From: Pseudodesulfovibrio senegalensis
GTDB lineage: Bacteria > Desulfobacterota > Desulfovibrionia > Desulfovibrionales > Desulfovibrionaceae
NCBI RefSeq assembly: GCF_008830225.1
Contig: NZ_WAIE01000010.1
Location: 1 to 49,073, forward strand
DNA length: 49,073 nucleotides
Direction of reading: 5' to 3'
In this document: in pieces, positions 8,625 to 17,582 of the stretch
Numbering within the stretch: the first letter of the stretch is position 1
How the letters are laid out: the number at the start of each line of letters is the position of its first letter
Position numbers and translations under genes: made by a program
Notes under the pieces: generated by a model
Seen by the model: only the letters and a program-made list of their open reading frames with translations
Told to the model about the DNA's origin: nothing
Database searches by the model: none

Positions 8625-9391
8625 GCGTCCACTCCGGTGAGTCGGGCCAGCATGGCGCCCGGATCGTCGGCCAGCATCAGGCTGGTGCCGATGAGCACGG
8701 CGTCAAAGCCCAGCCCGGCCATTTCCTCGATCTGCTCGCGGCTGTCCACGCCGCTGGCGCTGATCCACAGCTCTCCATCCTGTTTGTCCATGAGCCTGCG
8801 CGAAATGTCCAGCGTGGTGGTCAGGGTGTTCAGGTCGCGGTTGTTGACCTGAATGATGCTGGCCCCGGCTTCCCGCGCGGAATCAAGGTCGGCCTCGTCA
8901 AACACTTCGGTCACGGGTTCCAGTCCTGCGGCCTCGGCCAACTGCACCATTTCACGCAACTCGTGGCTGGAGCCGAACATGCGCGCGATGAGCAGCACGG
9001 CCGATGCCGGACTGGACGCGGTCATGGCCACCTGCAGCGGGTCCACGATGAAGTCCTTGCGCAAAAGCGGCAGGCCCCGGTCCGCGCACATGAACAGGTA
9101 GTCGGGGTGGCCCTTGAAGTACTGCGGCTCCGTGAGCACGCTCATGGCTGCCGCGCCGTTGTTCGCGTATGCCTCCACAAAGTCCAGCGGGTTGGCGTGT
9201 TCACGCAGCACCCCTTTGGAGGGCGAGGCGGGCTTGAACTCCGCGATGACCGCGCCCGGTCCCTTGGCCCGGATGGCCTCGGCAAAGCCCGGTCTGGTTC
9301 CCTCGTACATTGCGGGAATGCGTCCTTCCATGAATTCCTTGCGCAGGACTTCGATTTCCTCCTGCTTGGCGATGCGGAACTTATCCAGCAT
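8621..9391 (-). CDS. trpC: Indole-3-glycerol-phosphate synthase
   Basis: 256 residues, a TIM barrel that decarboxylates and closes CdRP to indole-3-glycerol phosphate. Catalytic-site motifs are visible: the lysine in AEFKPASPSKG, LLRKDFIVDPLQ, the Asn in QVNNRDL, and SASGVDSREQI near the phosphate site. Its start overlaps the trpD end by 11 bases and its end overlaps trpF by 4, so all three are tightly coupled. Confidence 0.95.
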   Translation of the reverse strand: MLDKFRIAKQEEIEVLRKEFMEGRIPAMYEGTRPGFAEAIRAKGPGAVIAEFKPASPSKGVLREHANPLDFVEAYANNGAAAMSVLTEPQYFKGHPDYLFMCADRGLPLLRKDFIVDPLQVAMTASSPASAVLLIARMFGSSHELREMVQLAEAAGLEPVTEVFDEADLDSAREAGASIIQVNNRDLNTLTTTLDISRRLMDKQDGELWISASGVDSREQIEEMAGLGFDAVLIGTSLMLADDPGAMLARLTGVDA

Positions 9392-10391
9392 GGGGCAACC
9401 CCTTTGTCAGTCCCTGACTGACAGCGTCCCGGGCTTTGTCTGCGCATTCGCGCAACGGTTCCTGTTCCAGCAGGTGCAGGCAGACCGCCAGGTTCACGGC
9501 CACCATGTCCATCATGGCCTGCGGGCCCGTGCCGTCGAGGATGTCGCGCATAACCGCCACGGCGTGATCCTTGTCCCGCACGCGCACGTCGTCCGGCGAG
9601 TAGGCCGGGAATCCGAGCCGGTCCGGGTTGACCGTGGTTTTTTCCATGATGCCGTCGTGCAGCAGGTAGCCGCGCGCCGGGCCGAAGGTGGTCACTTCGT
9701 CGAATCCGCCCGCCCCGGCAATGACCATGGCACGGTCCACGCCGGTGAGCAGCAGGGTTTCGCCCATGATCTGGAGCTTGGAGGGATCACCCACGCCCAG
9801 CAGCTGGTGGCTGGGACGCGCCGGGTTGAGCAGGGGGCCCATGAGGTTGAACAGGGTGCGGATGCCCAGCGCCTGCCGTACGGGCATGACGTATTTGAAG
9901 GCCGGGTGGTAGTTGGGCGCGAACAGGAAGGCGAAGTTGTTTTCATTCAGCGACTTGGCCGCGTCCTCGGGGGCCTGCATCAGGGGTACGCCCAGCTCCT
10001 CGAGCACGTCCGCGCTGCCGCAGGACGAGGATACCGAGCGGTTGCCGTGCTTGGCCACCTTGTGGCCCATGTCCGCAAGGAACAGGGCCACGGCCGTGGA
10101 GCAGTTGAAGCTCAGGGAGCCGTCGCCGCCCGTGCCGCAGGTGTCGATGACCGGCACGCCCGCGCTGCCGTCCGTGTACCCGGGAATGGTCCGCGCATGG
10201 TTCAGGCCCGCGCGCACGCCCGAGGCCAGATCCGTGGAGTCCTCGCCCTTGGCGCGCAAGCCCATGAGAAAGGCTCCGGCCGCTGCCGAGTCCAGTTCGC
10301 CGTCCATGAGCATGCCGAAGGCCATGTCGGCCTGCCGGTCCGAAAGGGCTTCGCCCTTTGCCAGCTGTTCCAGTATTTCCGTAATGGTCAT
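9381..10391 (-). CDS. trpD: Anthranilate phosphoribosyltransferase
   Basis: 336 residues. It transfers phosphoribose from PRPP to anthranilate. The PRPP-binding motif is CGTGGDGS, followed by FNCSTAVALFLADMGHKVAKHGNRSVSS and an Mg-binding region near FDEVT. The start at 10391 (MTITEILEQLAKGE) is chosen because it matches the family's N-terminus and AGGAG lies just upstream; the frame runs on into trpG only as overlap. Eleven bases separate it from trpG. It is a separate polypeptide, unlike the TrpGD fusion of enteric bacteria. Confidence 0.95.
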   Translation of the reverse strand: MTITEILEQLAKGEALSDRQADMAFGMLMDGELDSAAAGAFLMGLRAKGEDSTDLASGVRAGLNHARTIPGYTDGSAGVPVIDTCGTGGDGSLSFNCSTAVALFLADMGHKVAKHGNRSVSSSCGSADVLEELGVPLMQAPEDAAKSLNENNFAFLFAPNYHPAFKYVMPVRQALGIRTLFNLMGPLLNPARPSHQLLGVGDPSKLQIMGETLLLTGVDRAMVIAGAGGFDEVTTFGPARGYLLHDGIMEKTTVNPDRLGFPAYSPDDVRVRDKDHAVAVMRDILDGTGPQAMMDMVAVNLAVCLHLLEQEPLRECADKARDAVSQGLTKGLPHAG

Positions 10392-10402
10392 ATCCTTCTC
10401 CT

Positions 10403-10975
10403 TTATGCGGACATTTTCAGGAAGTTGTCGAGCAGTTGCGGTCCCTTGGGCGTGAGGATCGATTCCGGGTGGAACTGCACGCCGTGCCACGGCCGGTCCT
10501 TGTAGCGCAGGCCCATGACCTCGTCGCGGTCTGCCGTGGCCGTGATTTCCAGCTTGTCCGCGGCTTCTTCGGCGCGCACGGTCAGCGAGTGGTAGCGGCA
10601 GACCTCCATGCCGTCGGCAATGTCCTTGAACAGGCCTTCGCCGTTGTGGAATATCTTGGAGGTCTTGCCGTGCATGATGCGGTGGTTGCGGTTCACGGTG
10701 GCTCCGGCAAACGCGCCAAGGCACTGGTGGCCGAGGCACACGCCCATGACCGGAACCACCGGCGGCAACAGGGACAGGAATTCAAGACAGTAGCCCGCAT
10801 TGTGCGGGGTGCTGGGGCCGGGGGAGATGCACACCCGCTCCAGTTTGCCGTTGCCCGCCAGTTCCAGCAGCTCGGACTTGTCGTTGCGCACCACCACCGG
10901 GTCCGCGCCCAACTGCTGGAACGCCTGCACCAGATTGAAGGTGAACGAGTCGTAATTATCTATGAGTAAAAACAT
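10403..10975 (-). CDS. trpG: Anthranilate synthase, glutamine amidotransferase subunit
   Basis: 190 residues, a class I glutamine amidotransferase that supplies ammonia to TrpE. The catalytic triad is visible: Cys80 in GVCLGHQ, and His169 and Glu171 in HPES. The oxyanion strand is ISPGPSTP. The start lies inside the end of trpE (20-base overlap, 10956-10975), which favours equal synthesis of the two subunits. Confidence 0.95.
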   Translation of the reverse strand: MFLLIDNYDSFTFNLVQAFQQLGADPVVVRNDKSELLELAGNGKLERVCISPGPSTPHNAGYCLEFLSLLPPVVPVMGVCLGHQCLGAFAGATVNRNHRIMHGKTSKIFHNGEGLFKDIADGMEVCRYHSLTVRAEEAADKLEITATADRDEVMGLRYKDRPWHGVQFHPESILTPKGPQLLDNFLKMSA

Positions 10976-12395
10976 CGCCTGCTCCCTTGCCGGTTATGAC
11001 CTCGAGCAGCACCCGGGCCTTGTTGTTGCATTCCTGCCATTCCTTTTCCGGGTCCGAGTCATAGACGATCCCGGCCCCGGCCTGCCAGTTGCACTGGCCG
11101 TTGCGGATCCACATGCTGCGGATGGTGATGCCCGTGTCCAGACTGACCGCGTCCTTGCCCAGCCCCATCCAGCCGATGCAGCCGCCGTAGGGTCCGCGGT
11201 CGCGCTGTTCCAGCTCCGCGATGATCTCCATGGCCCGCACCTTGGGAGCGCCCGAGAGCGTGCCGGCCGGGAACGTGGACTGCAACACGTCGATGGCGTC
11301 CATGTCGTCCTTGAGTTCGCCTTCCACATAGGAGGTCAGGTGCATGACGTGGGAGAAACGTTCCACGTTCATGAATTTGCGCACTTCCACGGTGCCGGGT
11401 TTGGAAATGCGGCCAAGGTCGTTGCGCCCGAGGTCCACCAGCATGACGTGCTCGGCCCGTTCCTTGGGATCGGCCAGCAGTTCCTTTTCCAGTTCGAGGT
11501 CTTCCTTTTCATTGTGGCCACGCGGGCGGGTCCCTGCGATGGGCCGCACTTCCAGCGCGCCCTTGTCGCAGCGCACCATCATCTCCGGCGAGGAACCGAG
11601 CAGCACGGTGCCGGACTGCACGGACTTGGGAAAGCGCATGAAGAACATGAACGGCGAGGGGTTGGCCTGCCGGAGCCTGCGGTAGATGCGGAACGGATCG
11701 TCGGGAACCGGCACCGAGAAGCGGGTGGACAGCACCACCTGGATGCATTCGCCCTCGGCAATGAGCTCCTTGGCCTTTTCCACGCCGCGCATGTATTCCT
11801 CCTTGCCGGGGTCCACGCTGGGCTGTCCTGCCTCGGGCGCGGCAAGATCCATGCCCCATTCCGTGGCGGCCGGGCGGGGGGTGGCTTCCTTGTCAAGGCT
11901 CAGGTAGCAGCAGGAGTGGCGCAGGTGGTCGAAAAGCACGATCTGTCCGGGCAGGGCCATGCAGGCTTCGGCCTGTTCCGGCGGCAGAGCCTGGGCCAAC
12001 TTGGGCTCGAACATGCCGCCCGTGCCGTAGCCGAAATAGCCGTACAGCCCGCGCGTGAGTCCGGGCAGGCCGTCGCGCCCGTGGTCGGCCTCCTGCTCCA
12101 CGTTGATGAGCCGGGAAGCGCGGCGCAACCCTTCCAGATAGCCCATGCCGTCCAGCGCCTTGAGCGGTTCCAGCCGCTCGTCGCAAACATCCACGGCCAG
12201 CTTGCCGTCCACCGGGTGCAGGGTCAGGCGGAAATCCCAGGCAATGAGGCTGTAGCGGCCGAGCCGTCCGTCCACTTCCGCGGATTCCAGCAGGATGCCG
12301 GGGCGGTCGCCCACGAGCCCGAGGTACAGGCTGATGGGTGTCTGCACGTCTGCCGGGAGCCATTTCCCGTATTGTTTCAGATGAATGGGGTCCAT
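10956..12395 (-). CDS. trpE: Anthranilate synthase component I
   Basis: 479 residues, a chorismate-utilising enzyme making anthranilate with TrpG. The C-terminal catalytic core carries GSSPEMMVR, RPIAGTRPRG, ERAEHVMLVDLGRNDLGR and GTLSGAPKVRAMEII. The N-terminal LLESAEVDGR corresponds to the LLES element that binds feedback tryptophan in other TrpE proteins, so allosteric inhibition by Trp is likely. GGAGG precedes the ATG. Entry of RNA polymerase into this gene appears to be controlled by the attenuator at 12415-12448. Confidence 0.96.
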   Translation of the reverse strand: MDPIHLKQYGKWLPADVQTPISLYLGLVGDRPGILLESAEVDGRLGRYSLIAWDFRLTLHPVDGKLAVDVCDERLEPLKALDGMGYLEGLRRASRLINVEQEADHGRDGLPGLTRGLYGYFGYGTGGMFEPKLAQALPPEQAEACMALPGQIVLFDHLRHSCCYLSLDKEATPRPAATEWGMDLAAPEAGQPSVDPGKEEYMRGVEKAKELIAEGECIQVVLSTRFSVPVPDDPFRIYRRLRQANPSPFMFFMRFPKSVQSGTVLLGSSPEMMVRCDKGALEVRPIAGTRPRGHNEKEDLELEKELLADPKERAEHVMLVDLGRNDLGRISKPGTVEVRKFMNVERFSHVMHLTSYVEGELKDDMDAIDVLQSTFPAGTLSGAPKVRAMEIIAELEQRDRGPYGGCIGWMGLGKDAVSLDTGITIRSMWIRNGQCNWQAGAGIVYDSDPEKEWQECNNKARVLLEVITGKGAGDVFTHR

Positions 12396-12414
12396 TGTTC
12401 CTCCGTTTTGTTGT

Positions 12415-12515
12415 AAAAAAAAGGCCGCCTCCCGGAGGAGTGCGGCCTGGCTTTCATTGGTTTCTGCCGTGGCTCAGACGCAATCCTCCCGTGGGTTTTC
12501 GTTGCGCCACCACCA
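12415..12515 (-). promoter_or_regulatory. Trp attenuator formed by the 3' end of tyrA
   Basis: Between tyrA and trpE a hairpin with AGGCCGC and GCGGCCT arms and an inner CTCC/GGAG stem (12422-12448) is followed by eight T (12422 down to 12415). Upstream, inside tyrA, three consecutive TGG codons lie at 12515-12507, then ten sense codons and the stop at 12476-12474. The segment CGGGAGGATTGCG (12491-12479) at the end of tyrA can pair at 11 of 13 positions with CGCACTCCTCCGG (12444-12432) in the terminator's 5' arm. CGCAA just after the Trp codons can pair with TTGCG in the same segment. This is the classic four-segment attenuator layout. Confidence 0.82.
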
Positions 12516-13256
12516 CTGTGCCAGAGATGCCAGAAGATCCAGCTCGCCGCCGGCGGCAAGGCTGAACAGGGTCATGAACTGGCGTGCGGTTTCCTGCAGG
12601 TAGGGGTTGGCGTCCGCAATGGTGCCGAAGAGTTCGCTGTCCTTGGTGAACATCTTGCGGGCGGCGTCCAGCCTGCGGTTGAACGAGGGCGTCACGTAGT
12701 TTTCGATGCCCGGGCACCGTCCTGCGGCGGCGAGGTAGGCAGCCGTGGTGGTGAAGTTGAGCCCCTGTATGAAGGCCATGGCCTTGTCGTGTTCCGCGGC
12801 CGTGGTCATGAACGGATCGAATCCGGCCTCATGGAACAGGGTGGCCACCTGGTCGGCTTGTCGTGCGTGTTTCTCCCTGCCCGGAACAACGGCCACCCGG
12901 GGTGCGAAGCCTTCGGGAATGACCGGGCCGAACAGGGGGTGGGTTCCCACCACCGGACCGGCGTGCGCCTTGAGCATGGCGCGCAGGGGCAATTCCTTGA
13001 CCGAGCCAACGTCCGCGAGCACGGCCTGTTCGTCCATGTGGGGCATGATTTTGTCCAGCACATCGGCCATGGCCGTGACCGGAACGCAGAGCAGCACGAG
13101 GTCGCTTTTGCTCAGGGCCCGTTCGATGGCCTCCTGCTCAAGCGGCTGGTCCAGCTCGGCCACGAAGCAGCCCAGTTCCCGAAAGCGTTTCGAGAACAGG
13201 CTGCCCATCTGGCCTTGTGCGCCCACTATGGACATGTGCCGGAATTGGGGTTCCAT
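12474..13256 (-). CDS. tyrA: Prephenate dehydrogenase
   Basis: 260 residues. The N-terminal NAD-binding fold is marked by SIVGAQGQMGSLF, and the prephenate site by GTHPLFGPVIPEG. It oxidatively decarboxylates prephenate to 4-hydroxyphenylpyruvate for Tyr synthesis. There is no fused chorismate mutase or ACT domain, so mutase activity must come from PheA. The start at 13256 is one base after the aroA stop. The unusual feature is the C-terminus: residues 245-247 are WWW, coded by three consecutive TGG codons ten residues before the end and directly ahead of an attenuator. The tail seems to serve as a Trp sensor. Confidence 0.92.
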   Translation of the reverse strand: MEPQFRHMSIVGAQGQMGSLFSKRFRELGCFVAELDQPLEQEAIERALSKSDLVLLCVPVTAMADVLDKIMPHMDEQAVLADVGSVKELPLRAMLKAHAGPVVGTHPLFGPVIPEGFAPRVAVVPGREKHARQADQVATLFHEAGFDPFMTTAAEHDKAMAFIQGLNFTTTAAYLAAAGRCPGIENYVTPSFNRRLDAARKMFTKDSELFGTIADANPYLQETARQFMTLFSLAAGGELDLLASLAQWWWRNENPREDCV

Positions 13257-13257
13257 G

Positions 13258-14622
13258 CTACTGACCTTCCACTACCTTTTCCCATTCTTCAAAGAATTGG
13301 GGAAAGGATTTGCCCACGCAGGCGGGGTTGTCGAGGTTGGGGCTGATGCCCGAAAGTTCGAACAGGGACATGCTCATGGCGATGCGGTGGTCCCCGTATG
13401 TTTCAAAGTCGATGGCCGTGCCGGATGCCAGCGGCGCGGGCGTGATGGTCATGCCGTCATCGAACTGCTCCACCTTGCAGCCGGTCTTGGCTATCTGCTC
13501 TGCGCAGGCCTGCAGCCGGTCGCATTCCTTGATGCGCAGGTGCGCCACATTGTGGATTGTGGTGGGGCTGACCGCATGGGCCGCCACCACGGCTACCGTG
13601 GGCACGAGGTCCGGGCATTTGCTCATGTCCACGTTGATGCCCCTGAGCTTGCGCGGGTAGATGGTGATGCCCTTGTCCGGGGTCACGTTCAGGCCAGCCC
13701 CCATCTGGGCCAGAATGTCGATGATGGCATGGTCGCCCTGATGCGAATCCGGGCCGATGCCCAGCACCTTGACCGGATGCTTGCCGATGGCTCCGGCCGC
13801 AAGGAAGTAGGAAGAGTTGCTCCAGTCGCCTTCCACGCGGTAGTTGGCGGCCTCAAAACCGGACGCTTCCACATGAAAGCGCAGGGCGCCGGGTTCCACC
13901 TGCCGGATGGAGCGCCACGGCACTTCGGTCCAGCGTCCGTCCTTGAGGATTTCCACGGCAAATGCGGCCTTGAAGTCTTCCATGATCTGGAGCGTGAGCG
14001 CCACATAGGGCCAACTCACGGCCTTTTTGCCGGAAACCGTTATCAGCACGGGTTTTTCGGAAAGCGGCGCGCCCAGCAGCAGACCGGAAAGGTACTGGCT
14101 CGATTCCTCGAGTGTGATGTCCACGGTCTTTTTGCGGTAGCCCTTGGTTTCCATGACAAAAGGCAGGTGGCCCTCTTGTTCCTCGAAAGTGAAGCGCACG
14201 CCGAGGCGCGAAAGTGCTTCCACCAATTCCTTCATGGGGCGTTCGTGCATGCGCGGGGCGCCGTGCACGCGGAATGTTCCCTTGCCAGCCGCTGCCACCG
14301 CGGTCATGAGTCGGCAGGTGGTGCCGGATTCGTGCACGAAGAGTTCGTGCGGCTCGTCGGCGCGGTTGCGTCCGTCGTGGTTGCCGCCGCGTGGGCCGTC
14401 TTCCATGCCCTGCACGCGCACGGCTCCGCCTTCGGTATCCGAGAAGCTCGCACCGCATGCGCTCAGGCAGTCCATGGTGCGCTTGATGTCGTCCGAATCC
14501 AGAAGCCCGGTGATGATGGACTGGCCGTTTGCCAGCGAACCCGCGATGAGGGTCCGGTGGGAAAGGGACTTGGAAGCGGGCGCCTGAACCGTGATGATGC
14601 CGTTGGGATTGCTGGGTGTCAT
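13258..14622 (-). CDS. aroA: EPSP synthase (5-enolpyruvylshikimate-3-phosphate synthase)
   Basis: 454 residues. It condenses shikimate 3-phosphate with PEP. The shikimate-binding lysine lies in VQAPASKSLSHRTLIAGSLANG, the substrate-binding region in HESGTTCRLMTAVAAAGKG, and DHRIAMS near the C-terminus is the family signature. The N-terminal Gly-rich PEP site typical of class I enzymes (LGNAGT) is replaced here by HESGTTCR, a divergent form. The start at 14622 lies one base after the pheA stop. Confidence 0.93.
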   Translation of the reverse strand: MTPSNPNGIITVQAPASKSLSHRTLIAGSLANGQSIITGLLDSDDIKRTMDCLSACGASFSDTEGGAVRVQGMEDGPRGGNHDGRNRADEPHELFVHESGTTCRLMTAVAAAGKGTFRVHGAPRMHERPMKELVEALSRLGVRFTFEEQEGHLPFVMETKGYRKKTVDITLEESSQYLSGLLLGAPLSEKPVLITVSGKKAVSWPYVALTLQIMEDFKAAFAVEILKDGRWTEVPWRSIRQVEPGALRFHVEASGFEAANYRVEGDWSNSSYFLAAGAIGKHPVKVLGIGPDSHQGDHAIIDILAQMGAGLNVTPDKGITIYPRKLRGINVDMSKCPDLVPTVAVVAAHAVSPTTIHNVAHLRIKECDRLQACAEQIAKTGCKVEQFDDGMTITPAPLASGTAIDFETYGDHRIAMSMSLFELSGISPNLDNPACVGKSFPQFFEEWEKVVEGQ

Positions 14623-14623
14623 G

Positions 14624-15724
14624 CTATTGTTCTCCGCCGTCCGTGCGTGCCGAGGGGTAGGTTCCCAGAACGCGCAGGGTGTGGCACTGCTCGCGCAGCG
14701 TGTTCAACATTGATTCGTATTCCGCCTTAGTGAGGTCGCACTCGAGGTCCGTGAAAAAGACGTATTTCCATTTTTCGCCGCGTACCGGGCGCGATTCCAG
14801 CTTGGTCATGTTGATGCCGCTTCCGGCCAGCGTGTTCAGGATTCTGGCCAGTGCGCCCGGGCTGTCCGGTATGGTGAACAAAAGCGAGGTCTTGTCGCGT
14901 TCGTCCTCGCGGCAGGGCGAGGGCGCGATGACCAGAAAGCGCGTCCAGTTGTCCGGGTGGTCCTCGATGCGCTGGCCCAGCAGGTTCAGCCCGTACATTT
15001 CCGCCAGCCGCTCATTGCCCACGATGGCCACGGTGTCGTCATCACTCGCGGTTTCGGCTGCGGCCGCGGTGGAATCCGTGGTCCTGCGCGGGATGCCCGG
15101 CAGGTTGGCATCCAGCCATTCGCGGCATTGCTCAAGCGGCTGCGGATGCGAAAGCACGCTTTTTACCGAGGCCATGTCGCCTGATTTGCTCATGAGGCAA
15201 TGGCTGATGCGGTTGTAGATTTCGCCCTGAATGTAGACCGGGTATTTCATGAACAGGTCCGCCACCTGTCCCACGGTGCCTTCAAGGGAATTTTCCAGCG
15301 GGATCACGCCCAGTTCCGCGCCCTCGTCGGCCACGGCCCGGAAAATTTCCTCGAAATTGGCCTTGGGGGTCAGGTATTGGGAATGGCCCATGTGGGCCAG
15401 GGCCGCAAAATAGGAGAACGTGCCCTCGGGCCCGAGGTAGACCGTGCGTTCCGGGCGTTGCAGCCTGCGCGAGGAGGACATGATCTCCTTGTAGATGGCG
15501 CGCAGGTGCTTTTCCGGCAGGGGGCCGGGGTTGCCGTGGGCTATCTTGTTCATGACCTCGCGTTCGCGAAAGGGCATGTAGATGGGCGCGTTGTTTTCGG
15601 CCTTGTGGCGGCCCACCTCGAGGCTGACCTGTGCGCGGGCGTTGAGCAGGTCCACAAGCTCTTTGTCCAGCCTGTCGATGCGTGCCCGCATGCTTTCGAG
15701 CGGTTTTCCGGTCGTGTCCGACAT
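14624..15724 (-). CDS. pheA: Chorismate mutase / prephenate dehydratase
   Basis: 366 residues in three parts: an AroQ-type chorismate mutase (about 8-95; RIDRLDKELVDLLNARAQVSLEVGRHK), prephenate dehydratase (about 97-275; VYLGPEGTFS at its start and the TRF of NWTRFLVIA near its end), and a C-terminal ACT domain (about 285-360; SPGALARILNTLAGSGINMT, then LESRP). The ACT domain should give feedback inhibition by Phe. It makes phenylpyruvate and supplies prephenate to TyrA. It is separated from the DHQ synthase II gene by 3 bases. Confidence 0.95.
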   Translation of the reverse strand: MSDTTGKPLESMRARIDRLDKELVDLLNARAQVSLEVGRHKAENNAPIYMPFREREVMNKIAHGNPGPLPEKHLRAIYKEIMSSSRRLQRPERTVYLGPEGTFSYFAALAHMGHSQYLTPKANFEEIFRAVADEGAELGVIPLENSLEGTVGQVADLFMKYPVYIQGEIYNRISHCLMSKSGDMASVKSVLSHPQPLEQCREWLDANLPGIPRRTTDSTAAAAETASDDDTVAIVGNERLAEMYGLNLLGQRIEDHPDNWTRFLVIAPSPCREDERDKTSLLFTIPDSPGALARILNTLAGSGINMTKLESRPVRGEKWKYVFFTDLECDLTKAEYESMLNTLREQCHTLRVLGTYPSARTDGGEQ

Positions 15725-15727
15725 GGC

Positions 15728-16711
15728 CTAGCCTTCCTTGATTTCCTCGGTGATGCGCATGCCGAAATGGCGTCCGGCCTGATCGGTGCGGACCAGCAGC
15801 TTGTCACCGGGCTTGACCTTGACCACGCTCACGGGTTCGCCTTCGGGCGTGACCACGCGGATGGTCTCGGCGTTTTGCAGGAAGACCTGTCCTTCGCGCA
15901 CGCCGTCCTTGGTCTTGATCTCGGCCTTGATGAGCAGCATGGGCCGGACTTCCACCTTGCAGCGGCCCACCGTGGCCAGCGAGGAGGCTCCGTCGTGACC
16001 CACGATGAGTACTTCAGTGCCCGAGGAGAGCTCCTCGAGGTAGCTGGTCTTGTCGCCGGGCATGGCGCAGTAGGCGTGCACGGCTCCCGCGTTGATGCGG
16101 AACGGGCGGGCGGCCACATAGGGGTTGGATTCGGTTTCCGCATGCACAAGGAAGGTGAAGGCCGAGGAATTGCCCACCAGCATTCCCTGCCCCTTGTTCA
16201 GCATGCTCGTGGTGTCCACGCACACGCGGTGGCCGAGACCGGCCGGGGCGACTTCCGTGACGACAGCGGTTTCGAGTTCCATGGTCCCCTGCGAAAGTTT
16301 GAGTTCCTTGACGATCCGTTTCAGGTCGGCGGCGGCTTCGGGCAGGACCACGATGGTGTCGGCCCCGCGTTCCAGCACGCCTGCTGCCAGTATGGCCGTG
16401 TCCAGTGATTCGGCTTCCACGGCCAGCGAATCCACCTGGGCAAGGATGTTTTCCACGGGAATGATTTCCCAGCCCTGTTGCAGCACGATGTTTTCGCCCT
16501 TTTGGATGCGTTGTACGGCTGTTTCCTCATCCTTTTTCTCGTTCACGGGCTGGGCAGGCATCTGCTTGGGCGTGATGACCTCCACACGCCCGAGGTCCTG
16601 AACGCCCTTGACGTGTTCGGACTCCACCATGACCGCGTCCACGCCGGATTCCAGTGCCAGCGTGACCAGATTCTTGTCGTAGGGAACAGCCTTGAAGATG
16701 ATGCGTTTCAT
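15728..16711 (-). CDS. 3-Dehydroquinate synthase II (AroB')
   Basis: 327 residues of the archaeal-type DHQ synthase family. It converts 2-amino-3,7-dideoxy-D-threo-hept-6-ulosonate to 3-dehydroquinate with NAD-dependent deamination. Recognisable are the start MKRIIFKAVPYDKNLVTLALESG, the middle HRVCVDTTSML, the cluster NPYVAARPFRINAGAVHAY, and the late YLEELSSGTEVLIV. The start at 16711 is preceded by AAGGA. The frame is open into the upstream gap but that part does not resemble the family. It forms a pair with the ADH synthase gene 19 bases upstream. Confidence 0.93.
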   Translation of the reverse strand: MKRIIFKAVPYDKNLVTLALESGVDAVMVESEHVKGVQDLGRVEVITPKQMPAQPVNEKKDEETAVQRIQKGENIVLQQGWEIIPVENILAQVDSLAVEAESLDTAILAAGVLERGADTIVVLPEAAADLKRIVKELKLSQGTMELETAVVTEVAPAGLGHRVCVDTTSMLNKGQGMLVGNSSAFTFLVHAETESNPYVAARPFRINAGAVHAYCAMPGDKTSYLEELSSGTEVLIVGHDGASSLATVGRCKVEVRPMLLIKAEIKTKDGVREGQVFLQNAETIRVVTPEGEPVSVVKVKPGDKLLVRTDQAGRHFGMRITEEIKEG

Positions 16712-16730
16712 GTCTGATACGGTCCTTGTT

Positions 16731-17528
16731 TTATTCGCCGACATGGGCGAGGGCTTCGTCCACTTCCACATCCTGATGCACGACCATGTTCAGCGCTTCC
16801 ACCAGCCGGGTGGGGTCCTTGTGCTGGAACACGTTGCGGCCTACGGAAAGGCCAGCGCCTCCTGCTTCTATGGAATCGTGAACCATACGCAGGAAATCCC
16901 GGGTGCTGTCAAGCTTGGGTCCACCGGCGATGACCACGGGAATGCAGCAGGCGTCGGTGACGTGGGAGAAGGTTTCCGGGTCGCCGGTGTAGCAGACCTT
17001 GACCACGTCTGCGCCCAGTTCCGTGCCCACGCGGGCGCAATGCGCCACCACTTCAGGGTCGTATTCGTTTTCGATTTTGGGACCGCGGGCGTAGACCATG
17101 GCCAGCAGGGGCATGCCCCAGTTGGCTGCGCTGGATGCGATTTTTCCGAAATCGTGCAGCATGGTGGCTTCGGCCTCGTCCGCGAGGTTGCAGTGGATGC
17201 TGACCGCGTCCGCGCCGAGGCGGACCGCGTCTTCCACGGAACCCACGAGGGTTTTGGCGTTGGGCAGGGGGGAGAGGCAGGTGGACGCGGAAAGATGAAC
17301 GATGAGGCCGATGTCCTTGCCTTCGGCCCGGTGGCCGCAGCGAACAAGGCCCTTGTGTTCGATCACGGCGTTGGCGCCGCCTTCCACAACGCGTCCCACG
17401 GCCTCCTTCATGTCCACGATGCCGTCGATGGGTCCGACAGTCACGCCATGGTCCATGGGAACCACGATGGTGCGTCCTGTGTTGCGGTTGAAGATACGCT
17501 CCAACCTGATGGCTTTTCCGATATGCAT
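16731..17528 (-). CDS. 2-Amino-3,7-dideoxy-D-threo-hept-6-ulosonate (ADH) synthase (AroA')
   Basis: 265 residues, a class I aldolase-type TIM barrel. It condenses a 6-deoxy-5-ketofructose-1-phosphate-type donor with aspartate semialdehyde, replacing DAHP synthase. Motifs: [16 protein letters not shown], the acid/base Tyr region [16 protein letters not shown], the Schiff-base lysine in [11 protein letters not shown], and VIAGGPKL. The start at 17528 has AGGAGA upstream. It is the first structural gene of the operon, about 55 bases after the head attenuator. It could be annotated as fructose-bisphosphate aldolase FbaB, but the pairing with DHQ synthase II argues for ADH synthase. Confidence 0.93.
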   Translation of the reverse strand: MHIGKAIRLERIFNRNTGRTIVVPMDHGVTVGPIDGIVDMKEAVGRVVEGGANAVIEHKGLVRCGHRAEGKDIGLIVHLSASTCLSPLPNAKTLVGSVEDAVRLGADAVSIHCNLADEAEATMLHDFGKIASSAANWGMPLLAMVYARGPKIENEYDPEVVAHCARVGTELGADVVKVCYTGDPETFSHVTDACCIPVVIAGGPKLDSTRDFLRMVHDSIEAGGAGLSVGRNVFQHKDPTRLVEALNMVVHQDVEVDEALAHVGE

Positions 17529-17582
17529 GTTCAATCTCCTTGGGTGTCCCCTCGGACCCGGACCGCCGGTTTTGGCCTTCGG

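Noticed and set aside
12745..14730. 661-codon plus-strand frame across tyrA and aroA
   Set aside because: Shadow of two recognised enzymes; no protein-like motifs and no ribosome binding site.
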